DNA of 64,000 bases from Hanstruepera marina (GTDB taxonomy: Bacteria; Bacteroidota; Bacteroidia; Flavobacteriales; Flavobacteriaceae). The first letter of the stretch is position 1. Every line of letters begins with the position of its first letter. The stretch is taken from NCBI RefSeq assembly GCF_019880635.1, contig NZ_JAINVX010000001.1:1-64000 (forward strand), given 5' to 3'. Position numbers and translations under genes: made by a program. Shown piece by piece: positions 17,979 through 27,174 of the stretch. The notes beneath the pieces are model-generated. The model had not been told where the DNA came from, did no database searches, and worked only from the letters and a program-made list of their open reading frames with translations.

Positions 17979-19209
17979 CTTTTCCCATATTTATAATATG
18001 TGCCATGGTTTTTACCAATCTGTTATGCTTAACAACAAAAGGGTTTGTTGTATCCCAAACATATCCTGCTAAAACCGCACAAATTTGCTCTTTTACTTCA
18101 GGGTTTTCAGGCCTATGGAAAAACAAGGTTTGTAAATTTCCTGTATACCACTCTTTAACGTAAGTAGCAAAAACATCAACACCGTATTTTATATAATTGG
18201 TATAGTTTTCTTCCCAATTTACAACTTCGCCTTTTAATTCTTTAGCAATTAACTTGGCTGCCTTTAAAGCTGATTCGGTAGCAAACGTTACACCAGACGA
18301 AAACACAGGGTCTAAAAACTCGGCACTATTACCTGTTAATGCGTAGCCTTTCCCATAAAATTGTTTCACTGCTTTGGAGTAGTTTCTAATACTTTTTGGC
18401 TCGAATAAAAATGGCACATTCTTAAAACGTTCATAATAATAATCAGATTCTTTTAGCATGCTTCTTAAGCGTTCTTCAGTAGTACCTTCAAATGAATCTA
18501 TAAACTCATTTTTACCAACAAATCCAATACTGGTATTACCATTGGAAAAAGGTATAACCCAAAACCAGGTATCTTTACTCAACACATCAAATGTAATCAG
18601 CGTCCCTTCTTCTCCTTTTGGTCTATTTATATCTTTCACGTGTCCAAAAATTGAAGAATGTTCTGGTATTGATGATGGCTTTTCTAAATCTAACAATCTT
18701 GGTAATACTCTACCGTAACCGCTTGAGTCCACAATAAATCTAGCATGGATATTATAGTTACTTCCATTGTCATCTATTACTTCAGTTACTGAGCTTCCAT
18801 CATCAGCAAATTTTACTGCCACCACTTCATGCTCAAAAGCAATGTCAACACCTTTTTTTACAAGGTCTTCTACCAATAAATTATCAAAATCGGCTCTAGG
18901 TACTTGCCATGTCCAATTCCAACCATCTGTATGCTTTTTACTGAAATCGAAGTTACATACAATATCATCCCTTAAAAACCGTGCGCCTCTTTTTACTTCA
19001 AAATTTCCTGCCTTTAAAGCATCTAATAAACCAACTTCTTCAAAATGATCCATACACCTTGGCAACAAACTTTCGCCTATAACAAAACGCGGAAATTTGC
19101 TTTTCTCAACCACTTTTACATCAAAGCCATTTTTATGTAAGTAAGCTGCTGCAACTGAACCTGATGGCCCAGCACCAATGATTAAAACATCTGTATTTAT
19201 ATCCTGCAT
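17959..19209 (-). CDS. FAD-dependent halogenase-like monooxygenase
   Basis: 416 residues. N-terminal FAD-binding motif GAGPSGSVAA (about 12-21), VIGESLLPR (about 43), FEVKRGARF (about 70, with a lysine where halogenases have a conserved one), then the WxWxIP signature of flavin-dependent halogenases as WFWVIP in DTWFWVIPFSNG (about 215), and GNSAEFLDPVFSSGV for FAD near residue 290. Chlorinated flexirubin-type pigments are known, and this gene is divergent from the pigment cluster with a shared 94-base promoter region, so ring halogenation or hydroxylation is a reasonable role. A non-halogenating monooxygenase or geranylgeranyl-reductase-like enzyme cannot be excluded. Confidence 0.75.
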   Translation of the reverse strand: MQDINTDVLIIGAGPSGSVAAAYLHKNGFDVKVVEKSKFPRFVIGESLLPRCMDHFEEVGLLDALKAGNFEVKRGARFLRDDIVCNFDFSKKHTDGWNWTWQVPRADFDNLLVEDLVKKGVDIAFEHEVVAVKFADDGSSVTEVIDDNGSNYNIHARFIVDSSGYGRVLPRLLDLEKPSSIPEHSSIFGHVKDINRPKGEEGTLITFDVLSKDTWFWVIPFSNGNTSIGFVGKNEFIDSFEGTTEERLRSMLKESDYYYERFKNVPFLFEPKSIRNYSKAVKQFYGKGYALTGNSAEFLDPVFSSGVTFATESALKAAKLIAKELKGEVVNWEENYTNYIKYGVDVFATYVKEWYTGNLQTLFFHRPENPEVKEQICAVLAGYVWDTTNPFVVKHNRLVKTMAHIINMGKEKSESV

Positions 19210-19240
19210 GGGTTATGTAGTATAAATTGATTTATTATTA

Positions 19241-19248
19241 TAAATTTG
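19241..19248 (+). promoter_or_regulatory. Candidate -7 element of the pigment cluster
   Basis: TAAATTTG matches the Bacteroidota -7 consensus TAnnTTTG and lies 56 bases before the ATG of the first biosynthetic gene, in the only sizeable gap upstream of the cluster. No convincing -33 TTG is seen at the expected distance. Confidence 0.4.
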
Positions 19249-19280
19249 CAATCGGAAATACCCAAATGAGTTTGGTTGTT

Positions 19281-19288
19281 CAAATATA
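19281..19288 (-). promoter_or_regulatory. Candidate -7 element of the halogenase-like gene
   Basis: On the minus strand TATATTTG matches TAnnTTTG, 72 bases before the start of the divergent FAD enzyme gene. It crosses over the plus-strand candidate, so the two promoters would be arranged as overlapping divergent units. Confidence 0.4.
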
Positions 19289-19303
19289 ATACTAAAAGCA
19301 TAC

Positions 19304-20824
19304 ATGTTAAAATTTAAGGGCAAATTAGGAATAGAAGATTTTTATAAAGTCATTTTCGAAAATCAATCTATTCAAATTGAAGATGAGATTATAGAGCGCG
19401 TAGATAAGAGTTTTAACTTTCTAAAAGAGTTTTCTGAAAACAAAGTTATATATGGTGTTAATACTGGTTTTGGACCAATGGCTCAATACAAAATTAAGGA
19501 TTCTGAACGTATTCAACTTCAGTATAACTTAATTAGAAGTCATGCTTCAGGAACTGGTCAGCCTATTGCACCTATGTATGTGAAGGCTGCCATGCTTGCA
19601 CGTTTAAACACATTATCTTTAGGTCATTCCGGAGTGCATTCTTCAGTAATTAAACTTATGGCCGAACTTATAAATAGAGATATTACACCTTTAATTTATG
19701 AGCATGGAGGCGTTGGTGCCAGTGGAGATTTAGTGCAATTAGCGCATTTAGCTTTAGTATTAATTGGTGAAGGTGAGGTATTTTATAAAGGGAAAAAACT
19801 CGATACCAAGACTGTTTTTGAGACCGAAGGATTACAACCTATTTCTGTTGAGTTACGAGAAGGCTTGGCTCTAATGAATGGTACATCGGTAATGACAGGT
19901 ATTGGAATTGTAAATGCCATTTATTCTAGACGTTTATTAAATTGGATGACGTCTTGCTCCGCCTCGATCAATGAAATTGTAAAAGCTTACGACGACCACT
20001 TATCATACGAACTCAACCAATCAAAAAAACATTTAGGACAAAGAGCCATCGCTGAAAGTATGCGAGAGCATCTTAAAGATAGTGGCTTAACTAGAAAACG
20101 TGAGCATCACTTGTATAGCAAAAATGAAGATGTTTCAGTGTTCAAAGAAAAAGTTCAGGAATACTATTCATTGCGTTGTGTCCCTCAAATTTTAGGACCA
20201 GTTTTGGATACACTAAATTCGGTTGAAGCTATTTTAATTGAAGAAGTAAATTCGGCAAACGACAACCCAATTGTTGATGTTGAAAAAAAGCATGTATATC
20301 ATGGTGGGAATTTCCATGGCGATTATGTTTCGCTTGAAATGGACAAGCTAAAAACTGTTGTCACCAAATTAAGTATGCTTTCCGAAAGACAACTCAATTA
20401 TCTATTGAATGCCCGATTAAATGACATGCTACCTCCTTTTGTCAATTTGGGTCAATTAGGATTAAATTTCGGTATGCAAGGTGTACAGTTTACTGCAACT
20501 TCAACAACTGCAGAAAACCAAATGCTGTCCAACCCTATGTACATCCATAGCATCCCTAACAATAACGACAACCAAGATATTGTAAGTATGGGAACAAATG
20601 CAGCCTTAATTACTAAAAAAGTTATTGAAAACGCTTTTGAAGTATTAGCTATAGAACTCATTACAATAGTACAAGCTATAGAACATCTTGAAGTGCAAGA
20701 TCAAGTATCTTCAAAAACTAAAAAGATGTATAATGAAATTAGAAATATAGTTCCTATATTTACTGAAGACGTCGTCATGTATCCTTATGTCAATAAGGTT
20801 AAAGACTACATAATTAACCATTAA
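19304..20824 (+). CDS. tal: Tyrosine ammonia-lyase (MIO enzyme), pigment starter formation
   Basis: 506 residues. The self-cyclising Ala-Ser-Gly of the MIO cofactor is at 139-141 (GGVGASGDLVQ), the catalytic Tyr at 50 (VIYGVNTGFG), and the rest is colinear with aromatic ammonia-lyases. It resembles the F. johnsoniae tyrosine ammonia-lyase very closely as I remember it (QYNLIRSH, KVQEYYSLRCVPQILGPVL, SIPNNNDNQDIVSMGTN). The selectivity pair is Ser79-His80, as in that enzyme and in histidine lyases. It deaminates tyrosine to 4-coumarate, the aryl starter of flexirubin polyenes. First gene of the 31-kb cluster. Confidence 0.93.
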   Translation: MLKFKGKLGIEDFYKVIFENQSIQIEDEIIERVDKSFNFLKEFSENKVIYGVNTGFGPMAQYKIKDSERIQLQYNLIRSHASGTGQPIAPMYVKAAMLARLNTLSLGHSGVHSSVIKLMAELINRDITPLIYEHGGVGASGDLVQLAHLALVLIGEGEVFYKGKKLDTKTVFETEGLQPISVELREGLALMNGTSVMTGIGIVNAIYSRRLLNWMTSCSASINEIVKAYDDHLSYELNQSKKHLGQRAIAESMREHLKDSGLTRKREHHLYSKNEDVSVFKEKVQEYYSLRCVPQILGPVLDTLNSVEAILIEEVNSANDNPIVDVEKKHVYHGGNFHGDYVSLEMDKLKTVVTKLSMLSERQLNYLLNARLNDMLPPFVNLGQLGLNFGMQGVQFTATSTTAENQMLSNPMYIHSIPNNNDNQDIVSMGTNAALITKKVIENAFEVLAIELITIVQAIEHLEVQDQVSSKTKKMYNEIRNIVPIFTEDVVMYPYVNKVKDYIINH

Positions 20825-20836
20825 ATGCTATTAATC

Positions 20837-21964
20837 ATGAAAACAAAATGTCTGTTACTAATTTGTTTAGTTACGGTATTAACTAGCTTTGCCCAAGAAT
20901 TAGCTCTTGCTAATGCAGATGGAAAGTTTGGTTATATCAATAAAACGGGAAATTGGGAAATCGAACCACAGTTTAAAGTCGCTAAAAACTTTTCGGGCGA
21001 TTTGGCTGAAGCCATGAACGATAATAAAAAATGGGGTTATATCAACCGTAAAGGCGAGTGGGTAATTGAACCTCAATTTGATAAGACAAAAGAATTTAAT
21101 TCTGGAATAGCACTTGTACTTAATAATAAAAACTGGGGCTATATTAACACTAAAGGAGAACCGGTTCTCACCAATATCTCTTCAGAAAAACTTTATGACT
21201 TTGAAAACGGCTACGCTATTTATAGAAAAGATGATGGTGTTGGGTTTATAGATACTAACGGCAAAGTGGTTATTGAGCCTAAATTTAAAAAAGTTTTCAA
21301 TTTTGAAAACGGATATGCCAAAGTACTTGAAGGCGAAAAGTGGGGATTAATTGACACTTCAGGGAATTATTTTGTTAAAACCGAATACGATGGTGTTAGC
21401 AACTTTTATAATGGCAATGTTGTTGCCAACAAAGGGGAGTCTTACGGTTTAATTATAAATGGTGAGTTTAAAGAAATACCAGGAGCTGAAAAAATTTGGG
21501 ATTTTTCGGTGAATGGCACTAACACCTACGCTAAAAAAAATGATAAAATAGGTTTTATAGATAGTGAAGGTAATTGGATTGTAGAACCACAATATGACAA
21601 AGCCAGGGCTTTTATTAACGGTTTAGCTCCTGTGCTTAAAGGGAAAGAATGGGGCTACATAAATACTTCTGGAGAAGTTGTTATTCCATTTCAATATCGC
21701 GATGCTGAAATATTTAGTGAAGATGGTTTAGCTGCTATAAAAGTTTCTAAACTTTGGGGCTTTATCAATGACAAGGGCGAAATGGTTATTGAAGACAAAT
21801 ATGACATCACAGCTGGTGGGTTTTCAATCTTTCAAAAAAATAATCAAAAAGGGTTTTATAACGGTTTAGCTCGAGTAAAGGATAAAAAGTCTTGGGTTTA
21901 TATTAATACCAAAGGTGAAGTTCTCAATAATATGACCTTTGAAAATTTAGAGCTTTTTAAATAA
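20837..21964 (+). CDS. Exported WG-repeat protein
   Basis: 375 residues from ATG 20837, chosen because MKTKCLLLICLVTVLTSFAQ is a signal peptide; an ATG four codons earlier is possible. The mature protein is almost entirely WG repeats: about ten copies of the pattern GYINKTGNWEIEPQF / WGYINRKGEWVIEPQF, each roughly 45 residues with Trp-Gly, Gly-Phe or Gly-Tyr at fixed spacing. WG repeats form beta-rich solenoids thought to bind ligands or proteins. Its place twelve bases after the ammonia-lyase gene is unexpected for biosynthesis; it may help at the cell surface where the pigment resides. Confidence 0.85.
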   Translation: MKTKCLLLICLVTVLTSFAQELALANADGKFGYINKTGNWEIEPQFKVAKNFSGDLAEAMNDNKKWGYINRKGEWVIEPQFDKTKEFNSGIALVLNNKNWGYINTKGEPVLTNISSEKLYDFENGYAIYRKDDGVGFIDTNGKVVIEPKFKKVFNFENGYAKVLEGEKWGLIDTSGNYFVKTEYDGVSNFYNGNVVANKGESYGLIINGEFKEIPGAEKIWDFSVNGTNTYAKKNDKIGFIDSEGNWIVEPQYDKARAFINGLAPVLKGKEWGYINTSGEVVIPFQYRDAEIFSEDGLAAIKVSKLWGFINDKGEMVIEDKYDITAGGFSIFQKNNQKGFYNGLARVKDKKSWVYINTKGEVLNNMTFENLELFK

Positions 21965-21989
21965 CCCATAATCAAAAATTACTTTTTAC

Positions 21990-22721
21990 ATGAAATGTGC
22001 CCTAATAACTGGCGGATCTAGAGGAATTGGCAAGGCTATATGCGAACAGTTAGCGAAAGATACAGATTATCATATTTTAATTAACTATAATTCCAACGAA
22101 ACAGCCGCTTTAGATACGCTTAAAACTGTTGAATCCCATGGGAATTCCGGTGAAATTATCAAGTTTAATGTTTCAAATTCTGACGAGGTAAACACCGCAT
22201 TAAATACATGGCAAGAAAACAACAAAGATGCTGTAGTTGAAGTAATAGTTAACAATGCAGGAATTACCAAAGATGGCTTGTTTATGTGGATGCCGCAACA
22301 AGATTGGCAAGATGTTTTAAACACCTCGTTAAATGGGTTTTATAATGTTACCAATAACCTCATTCAAAAAATGTTACGTAACCGATACGGAAGGATCGTT
22401 AATATTGCATCCGTTTCGGGCGTAAAGGGAACGGCAGGGCAAACCAATTATTCGGCTGCAAAAGGTGCTTTGGTAGCTGCCACAAAAGCACTTGCCCAAG
22501 AAGTTGCAAAAAGAAAAATAACAGTAAACGCTGTTGCTCCTGGTTTTATAAAATCGGACATGACAGCTGAACTAGATGAAGCGGAGCTTAAAAACCTAAT
22601 CCCAATTAATCGGTTTGGAGAGCCCGAAGAAGTTGCTCATGCCGTTTCGTTTTTAGTTTCAAAAAAAGCTTCTTATATTACCGGAGAGGTTATTAATATT
22701 AATGGAGGAATCTACTCTTAA
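21990..22721 (+). CDS. 3-oxoacyl-ACP reductase (FabG-like SDR)
   Basis: 243 residues of a classical short-chain dehydrogenase: TGGSRGIGKAI (7-17), NNAGITKDG (88-96), catalytic Ser141, Tyr154 and Lys158 (QTNYSAAKGAL), and GEVININGG at the C-terminus. In the cluster it would reduce the beta-keto group after each polyene chain extension using NADPH, corresponding to ApeQ in aryl polyene clusters. Four bases separate it from the next ketosynthase. Confidence 0.92.
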   Translation: MKCALITGGSRGIGKAICEQLAKDTDYHILINYNSNETAALDTLKTVESHGNSGEIIKFNVSNSDEVNTALNTWQENNKDAVVEVIVNNAGITKDGLFMWMPQQDWQDVLNTSLNGFYNVTNNLIQKMLRNRYGRIVNIASVSGVKGTAGQTNYSAAKGALVAATKALAQEVAKRKITVNAVAPGFIKSDMTAELDEAELKNLIPINRFGEPEEVAHAVSFLVSKKASYITGEVININGGIYS

Positions 22722-22725
22722 TTAA

Positions 22726-23958
22726 ATGAATAGGGTTGTTATTACTGGAATGGGAATTTACTCGTGCATAGGTAAGAACCTTGCTGAAGTAAAGGAGTCA
22801 TTATACCAAGGCAAATCTGGTATTGTTATAGACAAAGAACGTATAGATTTTGGTTATCGTTCACCGTTAACTGGTATGGTAGAACCCCTTAATTTAAAAT
22901 CAATGCTCTCAAGAAGAGAGCGGATAAGTTTAGGACAAGAGGGTGAGTATGCTTATGTTGCTACAATTGAAGCTTTAGAAAACGCGAAAATAACTCAAGA
23001 TTTTTTAGACGCCAATGAAGTTGGTATCCTTTATGGCAATGATAGCACAGCACAATCTGTTGTTGACTCGGTTGATATTATTAAAGCTAAAAAAGACACA
23101 ACACTCGTAGGTTCTGGTGGCGTTTTTAAAAGTATGAATTCATCGGTTACCATGAATTTATCTACAATATTTAGACTAAAAGGTGTGAATTTCACAATAA
23201 GTGCAGCTTGTGCTAGTGGTTCACATGCTATTGGAATGGGTTATCATCTTATTAAAAGCGGCTTACAAGACTGCATTATTTGTGGTGGAGCTCAAGAGAT
23301 AAACCCAGTATCTATGGGTAGCTTTGATGGTTTAGGTGTATTCTCAACTCATGTCAACAATCCTAAAGAAGCTTCTAGGCCATTCGATAAAAACAGAGAT
23401 GGCCTGGTACCTAGTGGAGGAGCCGCTACATTAATTTTAGAATCTTATGAAAGTGCCATAAAACGAGGCGCACCTATTCTAGGCGAAATTGTTGGCTATG
23501 GATTTTCTTCAAATGGCGAACACATTTCCACACCAAATGTAGACGGTCCAGCAAGGGCTATGAAAATGGCACTTAATCAGGCTCAAGTAAATCCATCAGA
23601 CGTACAATATGTAAATGCCCACGCCACATCAACTCCAGTTGGGGATGCCAATGAAGCAAAAGCCATTTTCGAGGTGTTTGGAGAAAATGGTCCTTATGTT
23701 AGCTCAACAAAATCCATGACTGGCCATGAATGTTGGATGGCTGGAGCTAGTGAAGTAATCTACTCTATGCTCATGATGCAGCATGATTTTATTGCACCTA
23801 ACATTAATTTAGAAAATCCAGATGAAGATTCTTCAAAATTAAATTTAGTCAGTAAAACAATAGATAAAAAAATTGATGTATTTTTGTCCAATTCGTTTGG
23901 ATTTGGCGGAACAAATTCGGCGTTAATAATCAAAAAACAATCTAATGGTAATGGATAA
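22726..23958 (+). CDS. Beta-ketoacyl-ACP synthase (FabF-like), polyene elongation
   Basis: 410 residues with an intact Cys-His-His triad: Cys162 (ISAACASGSHA), His299 (VNAHATSTPVGD) and His334 (KSMTGHECWMAGA). It is a full-length condensing enzyme of the FabF/FabB class and resembles ApeO-type ketosynthases. Cys-Trp-Met after the second His (HECWMAG) replaces the usual small residues (HTLGAAG), which may shape the acyl tunnel. The ACP gene overlaps its 3' end. Confidence 0.92.
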   Translation: MNRVVITGMGIYSCIGKNLAEVKESLYQGKSGIVIDKERIDFGYRSPLTGMVEPLNLKSMLSRRERISLGQEGEYAYVATIEALENAKITQDFLDANEVGILYGNDSTAQSVVDSVDIIKAKKDTTLVGSGGVFKSMNSSVTMNLSTIFRLKGVNFTISAACASGSHAIGMGYHLIKSGLQDCIICGGAQEINPVSMGSFDGLGVFSTHVNNPKEASRPFDKNRDGLVPSGGAATLILESYESAIKRGAPILGEIVGYGFSSNGEHISTPNVDGPARAMKMALNQAQVNPSDVQYVNAHATSTPVGDANEAKAIFEVFGENGPYVSSTKSMTGHECWMAGASEVIYSMLMMQHDFIAPNINLENPDEDSSKLNLVSKTIDKKIDVFLSNSFGFGGTNSALIIKKQSNGNG

Positions 23959-24193
23959 AGAGGTTATTATTGAAAAAATAAACGACTTTCTTATTGATGA
24001 GTTTGAAGTTGAAGAAGAAAATATTGCTCCCGAAGCAAATTTGAAAGAAGCCCTTGAACTTGACAGTTTAGACTTTGTTGATTTAGTTGTTGCTGTAGAA
24101 TCGAATTTCGGAGTAAAATTGGTTGGTGAGGACTTTGTTAATGTAAACACACTTCAAGATTTTTACAATCTTATCGAAAATAAATTAAGCTAA
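23945..24193 (+). CDS. Acyl carrier protein
   Basis: 82 residues; ATG 23945 overlaps the ketosynthase stop by 14 bases, and ATG 23951 is an equally good start. The phosphopantetheine site is Ser41 in LELDSLDFVDL. Acidic, helical, typical ACP length. One of two ACPs in the cluster; its place next to FabG, FabF and DarA/DarB makes it a candidate carrier for the polyene or the resorcinol chain, which cannot be told apart by sequence. Confidence 0.93.
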   Translation: MVMDKEVIIEKINDFLIDEFEVEEENIAPEANLKEALELDSLDFVDLVVAVESNFGVKLVGEDFVNVNTLQDFYNLIENKLS

Positions 24194-24211
24194 AAAGAGC
24201 ACTAAATATGT

Positions 24212-25093
24212 ATGGCTGCTGAATGGCAAGGAAAATCTAGAGGAACGGTTCTAGGATACAAGATTTTTGTATTTTCCATGAAGCATTTAGGTTTAAGAGC
24301 CGTATATTTTATTTTGTATTTTGTAGCCGCTTATTTCTGTTTTTTTTCTAAAAACAGTTCTAAATCAATCTACTATTATTTTCGGCAACGTTTACAATAC
24401 TCCAAATTAAAAAGCCTTGTAAGTATTTACAAAAGTTATTATGTTTTTGGACAAACCATTCTTGACAAAATTGCCATTAATTCTGGTTTAAGTCATAAAT
24501 TCACTTATGTTTCTTATGTTTCAGATTTAATAAATGAAGCCCTTAAAGAAAATAAAGGTGGTATTTTAATTAGTGCCCATGTTGGCAATTTTGAAGTCTC
24601 TGAATATTTTTTGAGTAATTTAGAAGTAGACACATCTGTCAGCATACTTACAACCGATGTAGAGCATACGGCCATTAAAGAATATTTAGACAGTGTAAAA
24701 GAAAAATCAAGAGTCAATTTAATAATAATAAAAGAGGATTTATCTCATATATTTGAGATTAATGCTGCGCTAGCACGAAACGAAATTGTTTGCATTACAG
24801 GAGACCGTTATGTTAAAGGGTCTAAATATTTAACAGAAGAATTATTGGGCAAGAATGCTAAATTTCCTGCTGGTCCTTTTATGTTGTCCTCTAGACTTAA
24901 AGCCCCTGTTATGTTTGTCTATGCCATGAAAGAAAGTAATAGACATTACCAATTATATGCCAGAAAGTCGGAAGCAAAGCACAGAGATGCACAAGCCTTA
25001 TTAAAAGAATATGCAGAAAGTGTCACCTGGATGTTAGAAAAATATCCTTTGCAATGGTTTAATTATTTCGATTTTTGGGACGACTTAAAATAA
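24212..25093 (+). CDS. LpxL/HtrB-like lysophospholipid acyltransferase family protein
   Basis: 293 residues. One N-terminal hydrophobic segment (about 30-46) and the HX4E motif HVGNFE (His123-Glu128) of lipid A late acyltransferases; GDRYVKGS further on replaces the usual GDR region. Homologues recur in aryl polyene and flexirubin clusters, where they may attach the acyl chain to a membrane lipid or hydroxyl group. It could alternatively form the pigment ester. Inner-membrane associated, cytoplasmic face. Confidence 0.85.
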   Translation: MAAEWQGKSRGTVLGYKIFVFSMKHLGLRAVYFILYFVAAYFCFFSKNSSKSIYYYFRQRLQYSKLKSLVSIYKSYYVFGQTILDKIAINSGLSHKFTYVSYVSDLINEALKENKGGILISAHVGNFEVSEYFLSNLEVDTSVSILTTDVEHTAIKEYLDSVKEKSRVNLIIIKEDLSHIFEINAALARNEIVCITGDRYVKGSKYLTEELLGKNAKFPAGPFMLSSRLKAPVMFVYAMKESNRHYQLYARKSEAKHRDAQALLKEYAESVTWMLEKYPLQWFNYFDFWDDLK

Positions 25094-25105
25094 GTTTTAA
25101 AGTAG

Positions 25106-26029
25106 ATGAAAGAAGTTTTAATTATACATTACTCGCAATCCGGACAATTAACCGAGATCTTAAATAACATAATTTCTCCGTTAAACCCTAAAGAGGTAAA
25201 TATAACACGTTTTGAAATTGAAATGGAGAAGCCCTTCCCTTTTCCATGGCCCAAAGCTGAATTTTACGGTGCTTTCCCAAAAACTTATAAACAAAAACCG
25301 CAAAAAATAAAGCCTATTCCAGAAGACATATTAAATAAAAAATATGATTTAATTATTTTTGGATACACCATATGGTATCTAACCCCTTCACTTCCTACAA
25401 CATCTTTTCTAAAAACTCCAGAGGCCAAACAACTGCTTAATAACACGCCTGTAATTACTGTTATTGGTTGTAGAAATATGTGGATAATGGCTCAAGAAAA
25501 AATGAAACGCCATCTTAAAGAATTAGAGGCTAATTTGGTTGGTAATATAGCATTAGTTGACAGACATATAAACCACATAAGTGTTATAACTATAGCACAG
25601 TGGATGTTCTCTGGAAAAAAGGAGCGCTTTTTGGGGATTTTCCCCAAGCCAGGTGTTTCCCAAAAAGATATTAATGATTCATCTAAATTTGGAAATGTCA
25701 TTGCAAAACATTTGCACAACAATGACTTTCAAACACTTCAAAATGAGCTTTTAAAAGATGGCGCTATTAAAATAAAGCCATTTTTGATTACTGTTGACAA
25801 GAGAGCCAATGTCATTTTCTCAAAATGGGCCCATTTAATCACCTCCAAAAGTGAAGAAAACTCATCAAAACGGGCTTTTTTAGTTAAAATGTTTAAATAT
25901 TACCTATTATTTGCTATTTGGCTTATTGCTCCTATAGTTTTTATCTTATTTTTGTTGACTTATTTACCTTTGTATCGTCAAATACAAAAAGATAAAGTAT
26001 ATTACGCATCTGTTGCATTAAAAGAGTAG
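25106..26029 (+). CDS. darA: Dialkylresorcinol condensing/cyclising enzyme DarA
   Basis: 307 residues. The N-terminal half has a flavodoxin-like fold start (VLIIHYSQSGQLTEI, 4-18) and the conserved stretches FPFPWPKAEFYGAFP and FGYTIWYLTPSLPTTSF of DarA proteins; the C-terminus has a hydrophobic segment (about 268-292). In Bacteroidota DAR biosynthesis DarA works with DarB to form the 2,5-dialkylcyclohexanedione precursor of dialkylresorcinols. Ten bases upstream of darB, as usual for this pair. Confidence 0.85.
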   Translation: MKEVLIIHYSQSGQLTEILNNIISPLNPKEVNITRFEIEMEKPFPFPWPKAEFYGAFPKTYKQKPQKIKPIPEDILNKKYDLIIFGYTIWYLTPSLPTTSFLKTPEAKQLLNNTPVITVIGCRNMWIMAQEKMKRHLKELEANLVGNIALVDRHINHISVITIAQWMFSGKKERFLGIFPKPGVSQKDINDSSKFGNVIAKHLHNNDFQTLQNELLKDGAIKIKPFLITVDKRANVIFSKWAHLITSKSEENSSKRAFLVKMFKYYLLFAIWLIAPIVFILFLLTYLPLYRQIQKDKVYYASVALKE

Positions 26030-26039
26030 GCATTTTAAA

Positions 26040-27173
26040 ATGAAGGAAGTTTATATTACCAAAATATCAAAATTTTTACCTAATCGTCCCATTAGTAATG
26101 ATGAGATGGAAGAAAAATTGGGCGTAATTAATGGGAAGTCTTCTAAAGGACGTCGTATTGTTTTGCGTAACAATCAAATAAAAACAAGGTATTATGCTAT
26201 TGATGATGATGGAAATATAACTCACAACAATGCGCAACTTACAAAAGAAGCAATTGCAAATTTATGCGAAGGTACTTTAGAGCCTTCAGAAATAGAACTA
26301 TTGTCCTGTGGAACATCTAGCCCAGACCAAATATTACCATCGCATGCGGCAATGGTTCATGGATTTCTTAAAAATGGAAACACAGAAATTAATTCGCCTT
26401 CTGGCGCATGCTGTTCTGGAATGAATGCCTTAAAATTTGGATATCTTTCTGTCAAGTCGGAACAAACAAAAAATGCTGTTTGTACTGGTTCTGAACGCAC
26501 CTCTTCATGGATGAAATCTGATACTTTTGAAGAAGAGTTAAAATACCTTGAAACACTCGAAGAAAATCCAATATTAGCTTTTAACAAAGACTTTTTACGT
26601 TGGATGCTTTCTGATGGTGCTGGGGCTTTTTTATTGGAAAATGAACCAAAAGGCAATCAGCCCCTTAAAATAGAATGGATGGAAGGGTATTCATACGCAC
26701 ATGAATTAGAAGCATGTATGTATGCTGGTGCAGATAAATTAAACAACGGTTTTTTAAAGCCTTGGAGTGAATACCCATCAGATCAATGGAGTAAAAAATC
26801 GCTTTTCGCCATGAAGCAAGATGTAAAACTTTTAGGCGAAAATATTCTTAAAAAAGGTGTGGATAGTTTAAAGCAAGCCTTAAACAAGCACAATCTTAAA
26901 AGTTCAGATATTGATTATTACCTACCTCATATTTCTTCAAATTTCTTTAAAGAAAAACTTTATCAAGAAATGGTAGACCAAGGAACCGAAATACCTTGGG
27001 AAAATTGGTTTATGAATTTAAGTAAAGTTGGTAATGTTGGAGCTGCTTCAATTTATATCATGTTGGACGAGCTTGTTGCCTCTGGAAAATTGAAAAAAGG
27101 TGATAAAATATTATTATCTGTTCCAGAAAGTGCTCGTTTCGCTTACGCCTATGCACTTTTAACTGTCTGTTAA
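26040..27173 (+). CDS. darB: KAS III-like ketosynthase DarB
   Basis: 377 residues, FabH/KAS III fold. Nucleophile Cys124 (adjacent Cys125) in SPSGACCSGMNAL, His in YYLPHISSNFF and Asn in GNVGAASIYIML complete the Cys-His-Asn triad. DarB condenses an acyl-ACP-derived beta-keto thioester with a second alpha,beta-unsaturated acyl unit, which with DarA gives the dialkylresorcinol ring. Identity rests on the triad, the adjacent darA and the pigment context. Confidence 0.88.
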   Translation: MKEVYITKISKFLPNRPISNDEMEEKLGVINGKSSKGRRIVLRNNQIKTRYYAIDDDGNITHNNAQLTKEAIANLCEGTLEPSEIELLSCGTSSPDQILPSHAAMVHGFLKNGNTEINSPSGACCSGMNALKFGYLSVKSEQTKNAVCTGSERTSSWMKSDTFEEELKYLETLEENPILAFNKDFLRWMLSDGAGAFLLENEPKGNQPLKIEWMEGYSYAHELEACMYAGADKLNNGFLKPWSEYPSDQWSKKSLFAMKQDVKLLGENILKKGVDSLKQALNKHNLKSSDIDYYLPHISSNFFKEKLYQEMVDQGTEIPWENWFMNLSKVGNVGAASIYIMLDELVASGKLKKGDKILLSVPESARFAYAYALLTVC

Positions 27174-27174
27174 A

